Source of the DNA: Bacteroidales bacterium
GTDB taxonomy: Bacteria > Bacteroidota > Bacteroidia > Bacteroidales > F082
Direction of reading: 5' to 3'
Length of the DNA: 11,181 bases
Assembly: GCA_900771045.1 (NCBI GenBank)
Contig: CAAGMM010000425.1
Location: forward strand, 1-11,181
Positions 1 through 7,405 of this stretch are shown one piece after another. A program made the position numbers and the translations under genes. The notes beneath the pieces are model-generated. The model was not told where the DNA came from, did not search any database, and saw only the letters and a list, made by a program, of their open reading frames with translations. Every line of letters begins with the position of its first letter. The first letter of the stretch is position 1.

Positions 1-754
1 CACCGTTGACGGCGGCTACGAACTACGCGCCCCCAATGTCAAGGCACGCGTCAGTTATTATTTAGTCAACAGCAGCGACATGAACTGGAACCGCAGCTTC
101 TATTACGAGGAAAAAGGCGTCTTCGTCAATTACCTCATGAACGACATCAAGAAACTCGCGCACGGCGTGGAAGTCGGCGCAGACCTTAAAATGACCCCGA
201 CCCTCACAGCACAGTTCGCCGGCTCGATCGGGGAAGAATTCTACACGAACAACCCGCGCGTCAACGTGTATGAGGACAACAACGCCGAACCCATTTACAA
301 GAACGAGAAAGTTTATCTTAAAAACTATTATGTCGGGGAGATGCCGCAGACCGTCGGCTCTCTCGGACTGAAATACAACGCGCCCAAGAACTGGTGGATA
401 AGCCTTAACGGAAACTATTTCGGACGCTACTATATGGCCGTCAACCCGTGCAACCACACGGCGAGCGCGATGGCCGGCCTTTACGAGGGCGACGCACGCA
501 TCGACCAACTCCTCGAACAGAAGAAACTCGACGATGCCTTCACCCTCGACTTCTATGGCGGAATTTCGTGGCACATAAAAAGCTACTATTTCCTCCTCAA
601 CGTCAGCATCAACAACCTCCTCAACAAGAAGGACATCACGCTCTACGGCTATGAACAGCTGAGAAGCGACTACGCCGAGCCGGAACGCTTCCCCGAGAAA
701 TATTCCTACCTCTACGGAATCAACTATTTCGTGAGTTTAACCATAAGACGATAA
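1..754 (+). CDS. TonB-dependent outer-membrane receptor, C-terminal part (cut by left edge)
   Basis: The reading frame is open from base 2, so the 5' part lies outside the window; 250 residues up to the TAA at 752-754 are visible. What remains looks like the last strands of a TonB-dependent receptor barrel. It has alternating aromatic/polar strands (for example WWISLNGNYFGRYY), a typical FLLNVSINNLLNKKDI strand-turn just before the end, and a final strand YGINYFVSLTIRR. Receptors of this class sit in the outer membrane and import bound ligands using TonB-ExbBD energy. No plug domain or substrate-defining part is visible, so the substrate is unknown. The next gene starts 41 bp downstream on the same strand and encodes a DUF5689-type lipoprotein, a common partner of such receptors in Bacteroidales, so the two are probably co-transcribed. 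Family assignment rests on recall of barrel-end patterns and this context. Confidence 0.8.
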   Translation, partial: TVDGGYELRAPNVKARVSYYLVNSSDMNWNRSFYYEEKGVFVNYLMNDIKKLAHGVEVGADLKMTPTLTAQFAGSIGEEFYTNNPRVNVYEDNNAEPIYKNEKVYLKNYYVGEMPQTVGSLGLKYNAPKNWWISLNGNYFGRYYMAVNPCNHTASAMAGLYEGDARIDQLLEQKKLDDAFTLDFYGGISWHIKSYYFLLNVSINNLLNKKDITLYGYEQLRSDYAEPERFPEKYSYLYGINYFVSLTIRR

Positions 755-795
755 CCGAGAATAGCAATTAAAGTCTAACATTAAAATCGGAAAAT

Positions 796-2595
796 ATGAA
801 AAACTTCAGATATATAGTGACGGCATTTGCGGCGACGGTCGTACTCGCATTCGCGTCGTGCAAGAAAGATAACGAAAGACCACCTATTAACAATATGGAC
901 GAGGGCGAGAAATGGTCGGTGGCGACGATTCTCGATTCTCTTGAAAAAGAAGGGACCTTCCTTTTCGACGAGTATGAGCCGGCTTCTGTTGACGCATACG
1001 TCATCGGCGACGAGAGGACGGGCAACATCTACCGCACCATATATATAAGGGATGAGCACGGAGACTGCATAGCCGTCTATCGCAATTCGGGGACGGAAGA
1101 CTTCCAGGCACATGCGGGGGATTATATAACGCTCAGGCTAAGCGGGGCGGTGGCCGGTTATTACAACGGACTTCCGCAGATTCAGCTTCCCGCCGCCGGC
1201 GTCGAACCGGATCCCAACGTCAGAATCATCATCAGACGGCGCAATATCGATATAATCCCGACTCCGGCCACCTTGAAGGAAGTGAACGAAGGCCTGCACC
1301 TCTGCGACCTCGTCAAACTGAGCGATGTGCAGTTCTCTGACCCGAATCAGACTTACGCCGAATACGAAAACTCGTCCGACCGCGGAATTGAAGACTGCTC
1401 CGGCTATTCGGCAGTGGTCAGGACGTCGAATTACGCGACATTCGCCAGCGACAGCCTCCCAAAAGGCAAAGGCGACCTCGTGTGCGTCGTGTCGCTGTAT
1501 CAGAAAAGCGAAACGAACAAGACCTGGCAAATGCTCATCCGCAACACGTCTGACGTCAATATGAATGGTACACGCTGCGAAGATGAAGAAGAAACCGTAA
1601 AGGAACTTCCTTATAATCAATCGTTCTCCGTAACTTTCGGGACATATTTGCCTCACAACTGTTTAGGCGAACAGACTTGGGAAATCGATTATTCGACGGC
1701 CAAGATGACCGGTTACGTCGATAACACTAATTACGCCAACGAGGACTGGCTCATCTCTTCGCCGGTGGCACTCACGGGCGTGGAAAACGCAAAAGTCTGC
1801 ATCAACTATATAGCCCGCTATTTCCAGAACATCAATAACGACATCTCGCTGATGGTGTCTCGCAATTATATCTCCGATGACGACCCGAATCTGTATGATT
1901 GGACTAAATTAGGTGCGGAATTCGTCAACGGCAGCGACTGGAACACCTTCGTCACTTCGGAAGTCAGTCTGAATGATTTTGTCGGCGACACCGTCGTCGT
2001 GGCCGTCAGATATTTATCGACTGAAGTCAAGGCCGGGACTATCGAGGTGAAGAATATCGAGGTGTGCGAGGGCGAACCCGTCGAGCCGGGAACGTCTGAC
2101 GAACTTCAGGAACTCCCCTACGAGCAGGATTTCTCATACAGTTTCGGGACGTACGCCACTTACGACGTTTTGGGCGATGAATACTGGGTTATCGACTATC
2201 ACACCGCGAAGATGACGGGCTATGTGAGCAACACGAATCACGCTAACGATGACTGGCTGCTGTCGTCGTCGGTTAACTTGAAGGATGCCGCTTCCGTCAC
2301 GGCGGAGATAACGTATATCGGAAGATATTTCGCCAACATAAAGAACGATATGCACATCTTCGTGTCGGAAAACTACGAAAGAGGAAAAAATCCCAACGAT
2401 TACGATTGGACGGAGATAAGCGGACAGTGGTCGGAGAGTTCCGATTGGAATACGTTTAAGACGCTGACCGTCGATTTGTCCGCATTCGTCGGCAAGGAAG
2501 TCGTCTTCGCCGTTGAATACACTTCGACGGACACCAAGGCCGGAACGATTGAGATAAAATCCATCGTGATAAAGGAAAACGAGACAGAAAAATAA
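796..2595 (+). CDS. DUF5689-type surface lipoprotein with two choice-of-anchor J-like repeats
   Basis: A 599-residue protein. Residues 1-22 form a lipoprotein signal peptide: basic start, hydrophobic core, lipobox AFAS followed by Cys22. The mature protein would be lipidated and held in the envelope, possibly at the cell surface. Residues about 40-255 resemble the DUF5689 family (VDAYVIGDERTGNIYRTIYI, then a GDYITLRLSG segment), which is thought to form OB-like beta structure. Residues 270-427 and 439-598 are two copies of one beta-rich module, each starting ELPYxQxFS and containing TAKMTGYVxNTN, a DWL(I/L)SS segment, SDWNTF and KAGTIE. The DWLxSP-like motif fits the choice-of-anchor J group, which is often a glycan- or surface-binding jelly roll. 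No enzyme active site is recognised. It lies 41 bp after a receptor gene, which suggests capture of a ligand for that receptor. The function is inferred; the lipoprotein call and the duplication are seen directly. Confidence 0.8.
   Translation: MKNFRYIVTAFAATVVLAFASCKKDNERPPINNMDEGEKWSVATILDSLEKEGTFLFDEYEPASVDAYVIGDERTGNIYRTIYIRDEHGDCIAVYRNSGTEDFQAHAGDYITLRLSGAVAGYYNGLPQIQLPAAGVEPDPNVRIIIRRRNIDIIPTPATLKEVNEGLHLCDLVKLSDVQFSDPNQTYAEYENSSDRGIEDCSGYSAVVRTSNYATFASDSLPKGKGDLVCVVSLYQKSETNKTWQMLIRNTSDVNMNGTRCEDEEETVKELPYNQSFSVTFGTYLPHNCLGEQTWEIDYSTAKMTGYVDNTNYANEDWLISSPVALTGVENAKVCINYIARYFQNINNDISLMVSRNYISDDDPNLYDWTKLGAEFVNGSDWNTFVTSEVSLNDFVGDTVVVAVRYLSTEVKAGTIEVKNIEVCEGEPVEPGTSDELQELPYEQDFSYSFGTYATYDVLGDEYWVIDYHTAKMTGYVSNTNHANDDWLLSSSVNLKDAASVTAEITYIGRYFANIKNDMHIFVSENYERGKNPNDYDWTEISGQWSESSDWNTFKTLTVDLSAFVGKEVVFAVEYTSTDTKAGTIEIKSIVIKENETEK
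1603..2592 (+). repeat. In-gene tandem duplication of a ~160-residue domain
   Basis: Two direct copies lie inside the lipoprotein gene: copy 1 at about 1603-2076 (residues 270-427) and copy 2 at about 2110-2592 (residues 439-598), offset by 169 codons. The copies align along their whole length at protein level (matching TAKMTGYV, NTN, DWL, DWNTF, KAGTIE blocks). A short linker rich in Glu, Pro, Gly, Thr and Ser separates them. The DNA has diverged at many silent sites, so this is an old domain duplication, not a recent one or an assembly artefact. Confidence 0.85.
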
Positions 2596-2618
2596 TTTGT
2601 CTCTTGAATCCGGGTGGG

Positions 2619-2650
2619 TTTTATAAGTTGAAAGTTTTTTTGTACATTTG
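2619..2650 (+). promoter_or_regulatory. Bacteroidetes-type promoter upstream of the barrel receptor
   Basis: TACATTTG at 2643-2650 matches the -7 consensus TAnnTTTG used by the Bacteroidetes primary sigma factor. A TTTT at 2619-2622 sits 20 bases upstream, where the -33 TTTG element is expected, so the upstream element is a one-mismatch match. Transcription would start around 2655, leaving a short A/T-rich leader of about 25 bases before the ATG at 2681 and no Shine-Dalgarno site, which is normal for this phylum. It lies in the 85-bp gap after the lipoprotein gene and separates the two receptor units. Confidence 0.65.
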
Positions 2651-2680
2651 CACTAATATTGAACGAGCATTTTTTATTTT

Positions 2681-5188
2681 ATGAGGAGGATATTTCAATT
2701 TGCGGTATTGGTGCTTTTTATAACGTTGAATTTCAATTCATTCTGTCAGAATGCGGCGAAGCACGGCATCACCGGGCGCATAATGGACGGCGACAACGGC
2801 GGTTTTCTCGAATACGCCACCGTGAGTGTGTATAAAGCCGCCGACTCCACCCTGCTCACAGGCGTCATCACCGACGCGCACGGCGACTTCAACGTCGAAG
2901 TGCCTAACGGGAAATACTACCTCGTGATGCAGTTCATGGGCTATACGACGGTCACGAAAAGCAACGTCAAAGTGGACGGGGTGGCCGTAAACGTCGGGAA
3001 GACAATACTTTATCCCGACAGTACGCTTTTAGACGAAGTAGAAATCGTGGCGGAGAAAAGCACTATGACGATGACACTCGACAAACGAGTCTTCAACGTG
3101 GGCAAAGACGTAAGTTCGACGTCCGGTAACGCCATCGACGTGCTCGAAAACGTGCCTTCAGTAACCGTTGACGTGGAAGGCAACGTAAGTTTACGCGGAG
3201 ACGAAGGCGTGCAGATTCTCATCGACGGCAAGGTGTCGGGACTCGTCGGTGTGAGTACGCAGGACGCCCTGAGGAGTCTTCAGGCGGATATGATAGAGAA
3301 AATCGAAGTCGTGACGAACCCCTCTGTGAAATACGATGCCGAAGGGACGGCCGGCATCATCAACATCGTCCTGAAAAAAGACAAACGTTCGGGATTCAAC
3401 GGGAGCGTCAACTTAAAGGGCGGCTTCCCCATCGACCGCGAGGAGAAGTTCTTCCGCGACGGGTTCCCGTTCCAGGCCGGAGCCGGCGTAGCCCTCAACT
3501 ACCGCCTCAAACGATTCAACATCTTCGGGAACTACAACTTCAACTACAGCGACAACATCGGGCGTGAGAGCCAGGAATCGGAGAGCTTCAGCCCCGAGCA
3601 CCCTTACGACGGCGACATAAAGAACCATAACGACGCCGTTTCCTCATCGGAGCAGAACACGGTCAGACAGCGCAACAGGAAAGGCCATACCGTCCGCGCC
3701 GGCTTCGACTACTACATCTCCGACGACGACATCTTCTCTTTCGGGACCATGTACAGGCAGGGCGGCAACCACAACACGCCGATAGTGAACTATATCGACA
3801 GGGATTTCATCACCGGGACAGACAATTTCGCGAGAAGAGCCGAAGACTGGCATTCCGACCTCCCGATGATTGAATTTACCGCCGACTTCGACAAATATTT
3901 CGGCACAAAGGAAAACTACCTGAAAGCCTCGGCTCGTTACTTCAACACCACCGAACACGAATGGTCGGACATCAACGACGACGAGTTTTCCACCGAATCG
4001 GATATGGAAAACAACACAAACCCGATTTTTTCAAAGCTTCAGACGACGGACAAGACTGAAAAAGAGAACAATTTTCAGGGGAAAGTCGATTTCTCATATC
4101 ACTTGGGCACATCGGTTTTCGAGGCCGGGGGAAAATACACCGCGCGCCTGATAAACGACAACACGCTCATCACCGAAGACGGCGAAGTCCTCGAAGACTA
4201 CACGCACGACTTCGACTTCAACCAGCAGGTCGCGTCAGTTTACGGCATTTACGGAAAAGACTTCGGGCGTTTCTCGATACAGGCGGGCGTGAGGGGCGAA
4301 TACACCTACGTCTTCAGCAAGCTGAAAAACAACAACGAGACGCACAAGCAGAGTTTCGCCGACGTCTTCCCGAGCGGACACGTCAACTACAAGCTCAACG
4401 AGACGAACCAGCTGCAGGTGAGCTACACGCGACGCATACGCCGCCCCGGCTACTGGCAGATGGGACAGTTCAGCTCATTCAACGACGACCGCAACCTCAG
4501 ACTCGGCAATCCAGACTTAAAACCCTCATACACAGACAGTTATGAACTTTCTTATCTCTTCTTCGGGAAGAACGCCAACGCCAATCTGACGGGATATTAC
4601 AGGCACAGCAGAGACGTTTCGCGCTGGTTTACGGAGAAAATCGAAGACGTCTTCATCACGAGTCCCGAAAACTTCGGCTTGAGCGACGACTACGGCGTCG
4701 AACTGACTGGTTCATATACCATATTCAAATGGTGGAGCATCAATGGGAACGCCAACTTCTTCAAGTCGGTCGTCACCGGCGACCACAAGGACGAGCACAT
4801 CGTGAGTGACTCCTACAGGTTCCACGGACGCGCCGCGATGAAGTTCGACTTCAAGAAAGTCGTCAACATACAGCTGACGGGGCATTATCACAGTCCGCAC
4901 GACGAGCCTTTGGCGAAGCACAACGGCAACTACTCGCTTGACGCGGCCTTGTCGCGCGACATCCTCAGCGGAAACGGCACTCTCACGCTCAACGTCCGCG
5001 ACGTGTTCGGCAGCCGCAAGCACAGCTGGGACGGCTGGGATGCCACGTTCTGGCGGCACACCGAGGGTTCGTGGGGCACGACGACGGTAAACCTCAACTT
5101 CAGCTACAGGTTCAACCAGAGCGACGCCAACAAACGCAGGATGTCGAAAATGAACAGCGAGGAATACGAGGAGGAAGGCGAAGAATGA
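2681..5188 (+). CDS. Outer-membrane beta-barrel receptor with carboxypeptidase-D-like N-terminal domain
   Basis: A complete 835-residue protein. Residues 1-22 are a Sec signal peptide ending NSFC before Gln23. Residues about 28-112 form a carboxypeptidase-regulatory-like beta domain (ITGRIMD, TLLTGVITDAHGDF, GKYYLVMQFMGY). Residues about 118-232 are the TonB plug (LDEVEIVAEK, VLENVPSVTVD, SLRGDEGVQILIDGK, IEKIEVVTNPS, GTAGIINIVLKK). The rest is a beta-barrel with many aromatic strands, ending NLNFSYRF followed by a charged tail. This is the architecture of the Bacteroidetes TonB-dependent receptor-like 'outer membrane beta-barrel family' proteins, usually 750-900 residues and generally found without a SusD partner. 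No SusD-type gene is seen here. It has its own promoter and ends 29 bp before the DUF4271 gene, so the two may share a transcript. Substrate unknown; peptide, metal or siderophore cargo are all possible. Confidence 0.9.
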   Translation: MRRIFQFAVLVLFITLNFNSFCQNAAKHGITGRIMDGDNGGFLEYATVSVYKAADSTLLTGVITDAHGDFNVEVPNGKYYLVMQFMGYTTVTKSNVKVDGVAVNVGKTILYPDSTLLDEVEIVAEKSTMTMTLDKRVFNVGKDVSSTSGNAIDVLENVPSVTVDVEGNVSLRGDEGVQILIDGKVSGLVGVSTQDALRSLQADMIEKIEVVTNPSVKYDAEGTAGIINIVLKKDKRSGFNGSVNLKGGFPIDREEKFFRDGFPFQAGAGVALNYRLKRFNIFGNYNFNYSDNIGRESQESESFSPEHPYDGDIKNHNDAVSSSEQNTVRQRNRKGHTVRAGFDYYISDDDIFSFGTMYRQGGNHNTPIVNYIDRDFITGTDNFARRAEDWHSDLPMIEFTADFDKYFGTKENYLKASARYFNTTEHEWSDINDDEFSTESDMENNTNPIFSKLQTTDKTEKENNFQGKVDFSYHLGTSVFEAGGKYTARLINDNTLITEDGEVLEDYTHDFDFNQQVASVYGIYGKDFGRFSIQAGVRGEYTYVFSKLKNNNETHKQSFADVFPSGHVNYKLNETNQLQVSYTRRIRRPGYWQMGQFSSFNDDRNLRLGNPDLKPSYTDSYELSYLFFGKNANANLTGYYRHSRDVSRWFTEKIEDVFITSPENFGLSDDYGVELTGSYTIFKWWSINGNANFFKSVVTGDHKDEHIVSDSYRFHGRAAMKFDFKKVVNIQLTGHYHSPHDEPLAKHNGNYSLDAALSRDILSGNGTLTLNVRDVFGSRKHSWDGWDATFWRHTEGSWGTTTVNLNFSYRFNQSDANKRRMSKMNSEEYEEEGEE

Positions 5189-5217
5189 TTTTTCAAAAAG
5201 CCCAATAATCGACAAAA

Positions 5218-5925
5218 ATGGCATTTATAGGCAACCCCATCGCGCCGACCATCGAACCGGTATTGAGAGCTGAGGCAGACGGCATCGGCTGGAGCATTTG
5301 GGTGGTGTTGTCCTGCAGCGTCGCGCTTCTGCTATGCCGGCGTTTCGCGCCGCTACAGTTTCGGCGCATCTCGGCGTTGCTGTATGAGGCGGGCAGGCAT
5401 AATATGCGGCGGAAAGGCAACACGTCCGACGGATTATGCGGAGTCGTCGTGTTCTTCATATACCTTATAGCGTTTGCGCTTTCATATCAATACGTGCTGT
5501 TTGTGTTTTCAGACGCGGCACAGCCCGGTTTTGCCACATTCAGCTGCACCGTCGCCGTACTCGCGGCCATATACGCCGTAAAATTCCTGACACTTAAAAT
5601 ATGGGCTTTCGCCTTAGATACGCAGGCCGAAGTGAAGACACAGATACAGCTCCACACGTCGGCCTCACTCCCCTTCTCCGCGGCCGCACTCGCTTTCGGA
5701 GTAACGGCGTACTTCACCGAGAGCCCCGCGATATGCTGCATCATCGTATCGGTATGGGTTCTGTGCTTCACCGCAAAAACGATAAAAATATTCCTTGAAA
5801 TATGTTTTTCATCAAAGTTAAATTTGTTTAACATTTTTTTGTATCTTTGCACCCTTGAAATCGCTCCGTTTGCAATCATCATCACAATGGCAGTCAGATT
5901 TATGCAAAACGGCTGTATTTGCTGA
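5218..5925 (+). CDS. DUF4271 family integral membrane protein
   Basis: A 235-residue protein with about six hydrophobic helices, near residues 24-40, 74-97, 105-126, 150-166, 171-193 and 202-226. The last helix contains FLYLCTLEIAP, which resembles the conserved C-terminal signature of DUF4271. This is a Bacteroidetes-specific membrane family of unknown function that commonly lies immediately before hemD, as it does here. The ATG at 5218 is preceded in frame by a stop at 5206-5208, so it is the first possible ATG. The gene begins 29 bp after the receptor gene. Its final 84 bases are much richer in A/T than the rest and contain a promoter-like box for the downstream cluster. No enzymatic motif is visible. 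Family membership is likely; the role is unknown. Confidence 0.8.
   Translation: MAFIGNPIAPTIEPVLRAEADGIGWSIWVVLSCSVALLLCRRFAPLQFRRISALLYEAGRHNMRRKGNTSDGLCGVVVFFIYLIAFALSYQYVLFVFSDAAQPGFATFSCTVAVLAAIYAVKFLTLKIWAFALDTQAEVKTQIQLHTSASLPFSAAALAFGVTAYFTESPAICCIIVSVWVLCFTAKTIKIFLEICFSSKLNLFNIFLYLCTLEIAPFAIIITMAVRFMQNGCIC
5823..5849 (+). promoter_or_regulatory. Probable promoter for hemD-rnpA-yidD, inside the DUF4271 coding region
   Basis: TATCTTTG at 5842-5849 is an exact match to the Bacteroidetes -7 consensus TAnnTTTG and is followed by the often-seen CAC. It lies in an A/T-rich stretch (about 5800-5845) within otherwise GC-rich coding DNA. A TTTG at 5823-5826 is 15 bases upstream, shorter than the usual spacing of about 20; a weaker GTTA at 5817-5820 gives 21. 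The hemD ATG is about 130 bases downstream. The box coincides exactly with codons Tyr209-Leu210-Cys211 of the DUF4271 motif, so part of the match could be due to protein conservation. Confidence 0.5.
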
Positions 5926-5982
5926 TGTCAGGGGCTTTTTCGAGGTAAACACAAGTGCAAGGATAAGCAAAAAAAACGTCTG

Positions 5983-6771
5983 ATGAAGGTAAAGAAAATC
6001 CTGGTTTCGCAACCCAAACCCACCGATATAGCTAAGACCGGCTATGAAAATATCATAACGAAATTCAAAGTCTCCATTGAATTTGAGAAGTTCATCAAAG
6101 TAGAAGACGTCGATTCAGCGGAGTTAAGGCAGGAGAAGATACATCTCGCCGACTATACGGCCATAATACTGACGAGCCGCACCGCCGTCGACCACTTCTT
6201 CCGCGTCGCGAAGGAGATGAGGTACACGGTTCCCGAAGAGCTGAAGTACTTCTGCGTCACGGAAAACACAGCCCTCTACCTGCAGCACTACATCCAATAC
6301 CGCAAACGTAAGATATTCTTCAGCAAGCAGAACTTCACCGAACTGTTGGAAATCATCAAGAAGCACAAAGAGGAGAAGTTCTTTATGCCGTGTTCCAACA
6401 TCGTCACGGAAGACTACAACGCGATGTTGGCGAGCGTGAAAGCCGAATGCCGCCGGTTCGTCCTCTTCCGCACCGTCCCGAGCGACCTCTCGCACATCAA
6501 CATCAACAATTACGATATGCTCGTGTTCTTCAGCCCGGCCGGAATCGAGTCACTGAAGAAGAACTTCCCCGACTTCACACAAGGTGAAAACGTCGCCATC
6601 GGAGGCAGCGGGACATCAACCTGCAACGCCATCACCGAAGCCGGATTCACACTCAATTTCGGGGCGCCGACGGCAACGGCACCGTCGATCACAGCCGCCA
6701 TAGAACAATTTTTGAACGAAGAAAACAAGAAAGAGAGAAAAAACAGAACCAAAGCCAAAAGCAATGAGTGA
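5983..6771 (+). CDS. hemD: Uroporphyrinogen-III synthase
   Basis: A 262-residue cytoplasmic enzyme that closes hydroxymethylbilane to uroporphyrinogen III, inverting ring D, in heme, siroheme and corrinoid synthesis. The length and two-lobe pattern fit the HemD family: ILVSQPKP at residues 6-13, ADYTAIILTSRTAVDHFF at 56-73 (the TSxxAV-type segment of lobe 1), MPCSNIV at 135-141, YDMLVFFSPAGIESL at 177-191 (the SPxG-type segment of lobe 2) and VAIGGSGTSTCNAI with GAPT later. HemD sequences diverge strongly, so no single catalytic residue is assigned. The last 18 residues are a lysine-rich tail that overlaps the next gene. The stop TGA at 6769-6771 overlaps the rnpA start by 8 bp (ATGAGTGA), implying translational coupling. 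No other heme gene is in the window. Confidence 0.88.
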   Translation: MKVKKILVSQPKPTDIAKTGYENIITKFKVSIEFEKFIKVEDVDSAELRQEKIHLADYTAIILTSRTAVDHFFRVAKEMRYTVPEELKYFCVTENTALYLQHYIQYRKRKIFFSKQNFTELLEIIKKHKEEKFFMPCSNIVTEDYNAMLASVKAECRRFVLFRTVPSDLSHININNYDMLVFFSPAGIESLKKNFPDFTQGENVAIGGSGTSTCNAITEAGFTLNFGAPTATAPSITAAIEQFLNEENKKERKNRTKAKSNE

Positions 6772-7177
6772 GAAACTGCCAAAAGAACAGCGACTTCATG
6801 CAAAAAAAGCGATTGACCTTCTGTTCGGCAAAGGAAAAGGCTTCTTTGCCTACCCTTTCCGAGTGATTCCGCTTAAAAAGCCGTCTGAAGACGAGCAGCC
6901 TATGACGAGGGTGCTTGTATCCGTCTCAAAGAAGCGTTTCCACCGCGCCGTCAAACGGAACAAGGTCAAACGCCTCATAAGAGAAGCCTGGCGGAAAAAT
7001 AAATCGCAGCTTGACGTCCTTTGTATGGAAAAAAACTGTATCTTTGACGTTGCATTCGTATATACTGCCACCGCTATACTGCCATACTCGAAGATTGAAA
7101 ACGCAATGAAGCTCATCGTGGAAATCCTTGGAAAATACTACTTTAAAAATGAAAAGACTCCTGCTCCTGCCCCGTAA
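6764..7177 (+). CDS. rnpA: Ribonuclease P protein component
   Basis: A 137-residue basic protein that binds the RNase P RNA and helps remove 5' leaders from precursor tRNAs. The signature is clear: LPKEQRLHAKKAIDLLF at residues 5-21, MTRVLVSVSKKRFHRAVKRN at 47-66, and the arginine-rich helix KRNKVKRLIREAW at 64-76, the family's RNR motif. Length is slightly above the usual 110-130. rpmH, its neighbour in many other phyla, is absent; in Bacteroidetes the hemD-rnpA-yidD order seen here is typical. It begins inside the end of hemD and its last 29 bases are shared with yidD, so the three are probably translated from one transcript. Confidence 0.95.
   Translation: MSEKLPKEQRLHAKKAIDLLFGKGKGFFAYPFRVIPLKKPSEDEQPMTRVLVSVSKKRFHRAVKRNKVKRLIREAWRKNKSQLDVLCMEKNCIFDVAFVYTATAILPYSKIENAMKLIVEILGKYYFKNEKTPAPAP
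7020..7046 (+). promoter_or_regulatory. Possible internal promoter within rnpA
   Basis: TATCTTTG at 7039-7046 is an exact TAnnTTTG box, with TTTG at 7020-7023 located 15 bases upstream, in a locally A/T-rich part of rnpA. If used, it would serve yidD and the S41 peptidase. The box falls across codons for Cys-Ile-Phe and has no independent support, and the spacing is shorter than the usual value of about 20, so it could be chance. Confidence 0.3.
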
Positions 7178-7379
7178 AACGCTTATCCTGCTGATCCGCA
7201 TCTACCAGATAACGCTATCGCCCGTCTTGGGCAACAACTGCCGATATACGCCTACGTGCTCATCATACGGAATACAGGCCGTCTATAAATACGGATTTTT
7301 CAAGGGAGGACTGCTCGCCGCGAAGAGAATACTTTCGTGCAATCCATGGGGAGGAAGCGGTTACGACCCTGTACCGTAA
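7149..7379 (+). CDS. yidD: Membrane protein insertion efficiency factor YidD
   Basis: A small 76-residue protein that acts at the inner face of the cytoplasmic membrane and assists YidC-dependent insertion. It carries the family signature: an amphipathic/hydrophobic N-terminus LLLLPRKTLILLIRIYQ, then SPVLGNNCRYTPTCSSYG with the paired cysteines, and the ending RILSCNPWGGSGYDPVP. I chose the ATG at 7149, giving MKRLLLLPRK. The frame is open further upstream to a TTG at 7128, but that would add a polar heptapeptide not expected in the family. With the ATG start it overlaps the end of rnpA by 29 bp. It lies 26 bp before the S41 peptidase gene. Confidence 0.93.
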   Translation: MKRLLLLPRKTLILLIRIYQITLSPVLGNNCRYTPTCSSYGIQAVYKYGFFKGGLLAAKRILSCNPWGGSGYDPVP

Positions 7380-7405
7380 TTTATTGGGAAAAATTTTGAA
7401 CGACT

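Noticed and set aside
4712..5224. A 170-codon minus-strand open frame opposite the receptor gene end
   Set aside because: It is an antisense shadow of the well-supported barrel gene and has no recognisable motif.
5904..5922. GCAAA/TTTGC inverted repeat at the end of the DUF4271 gene as a terminator
   Set aside because: Only five weak pairs with a nine-base loop inside coding sequence, and the following T run is not adjacent.
7128..7148. Upstream TTG start for yidD
   Set aside because: It would add seven mostly polar residues before the hydrophobic N-terminus. The ATG at 7149 gives a normal family N-terminus and length.
6764..7379. rnpA-yidD taken by itself as proof of a nearby replication origin
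   Set aside because: The rnpA-yidD linkage marks the origin in some Firmicutes and Gammaproteobacteria, but in Bacteroidetes these genes sit with hemD, and rpmH and dnaA are absent here, so the linkage alone is not evidence.
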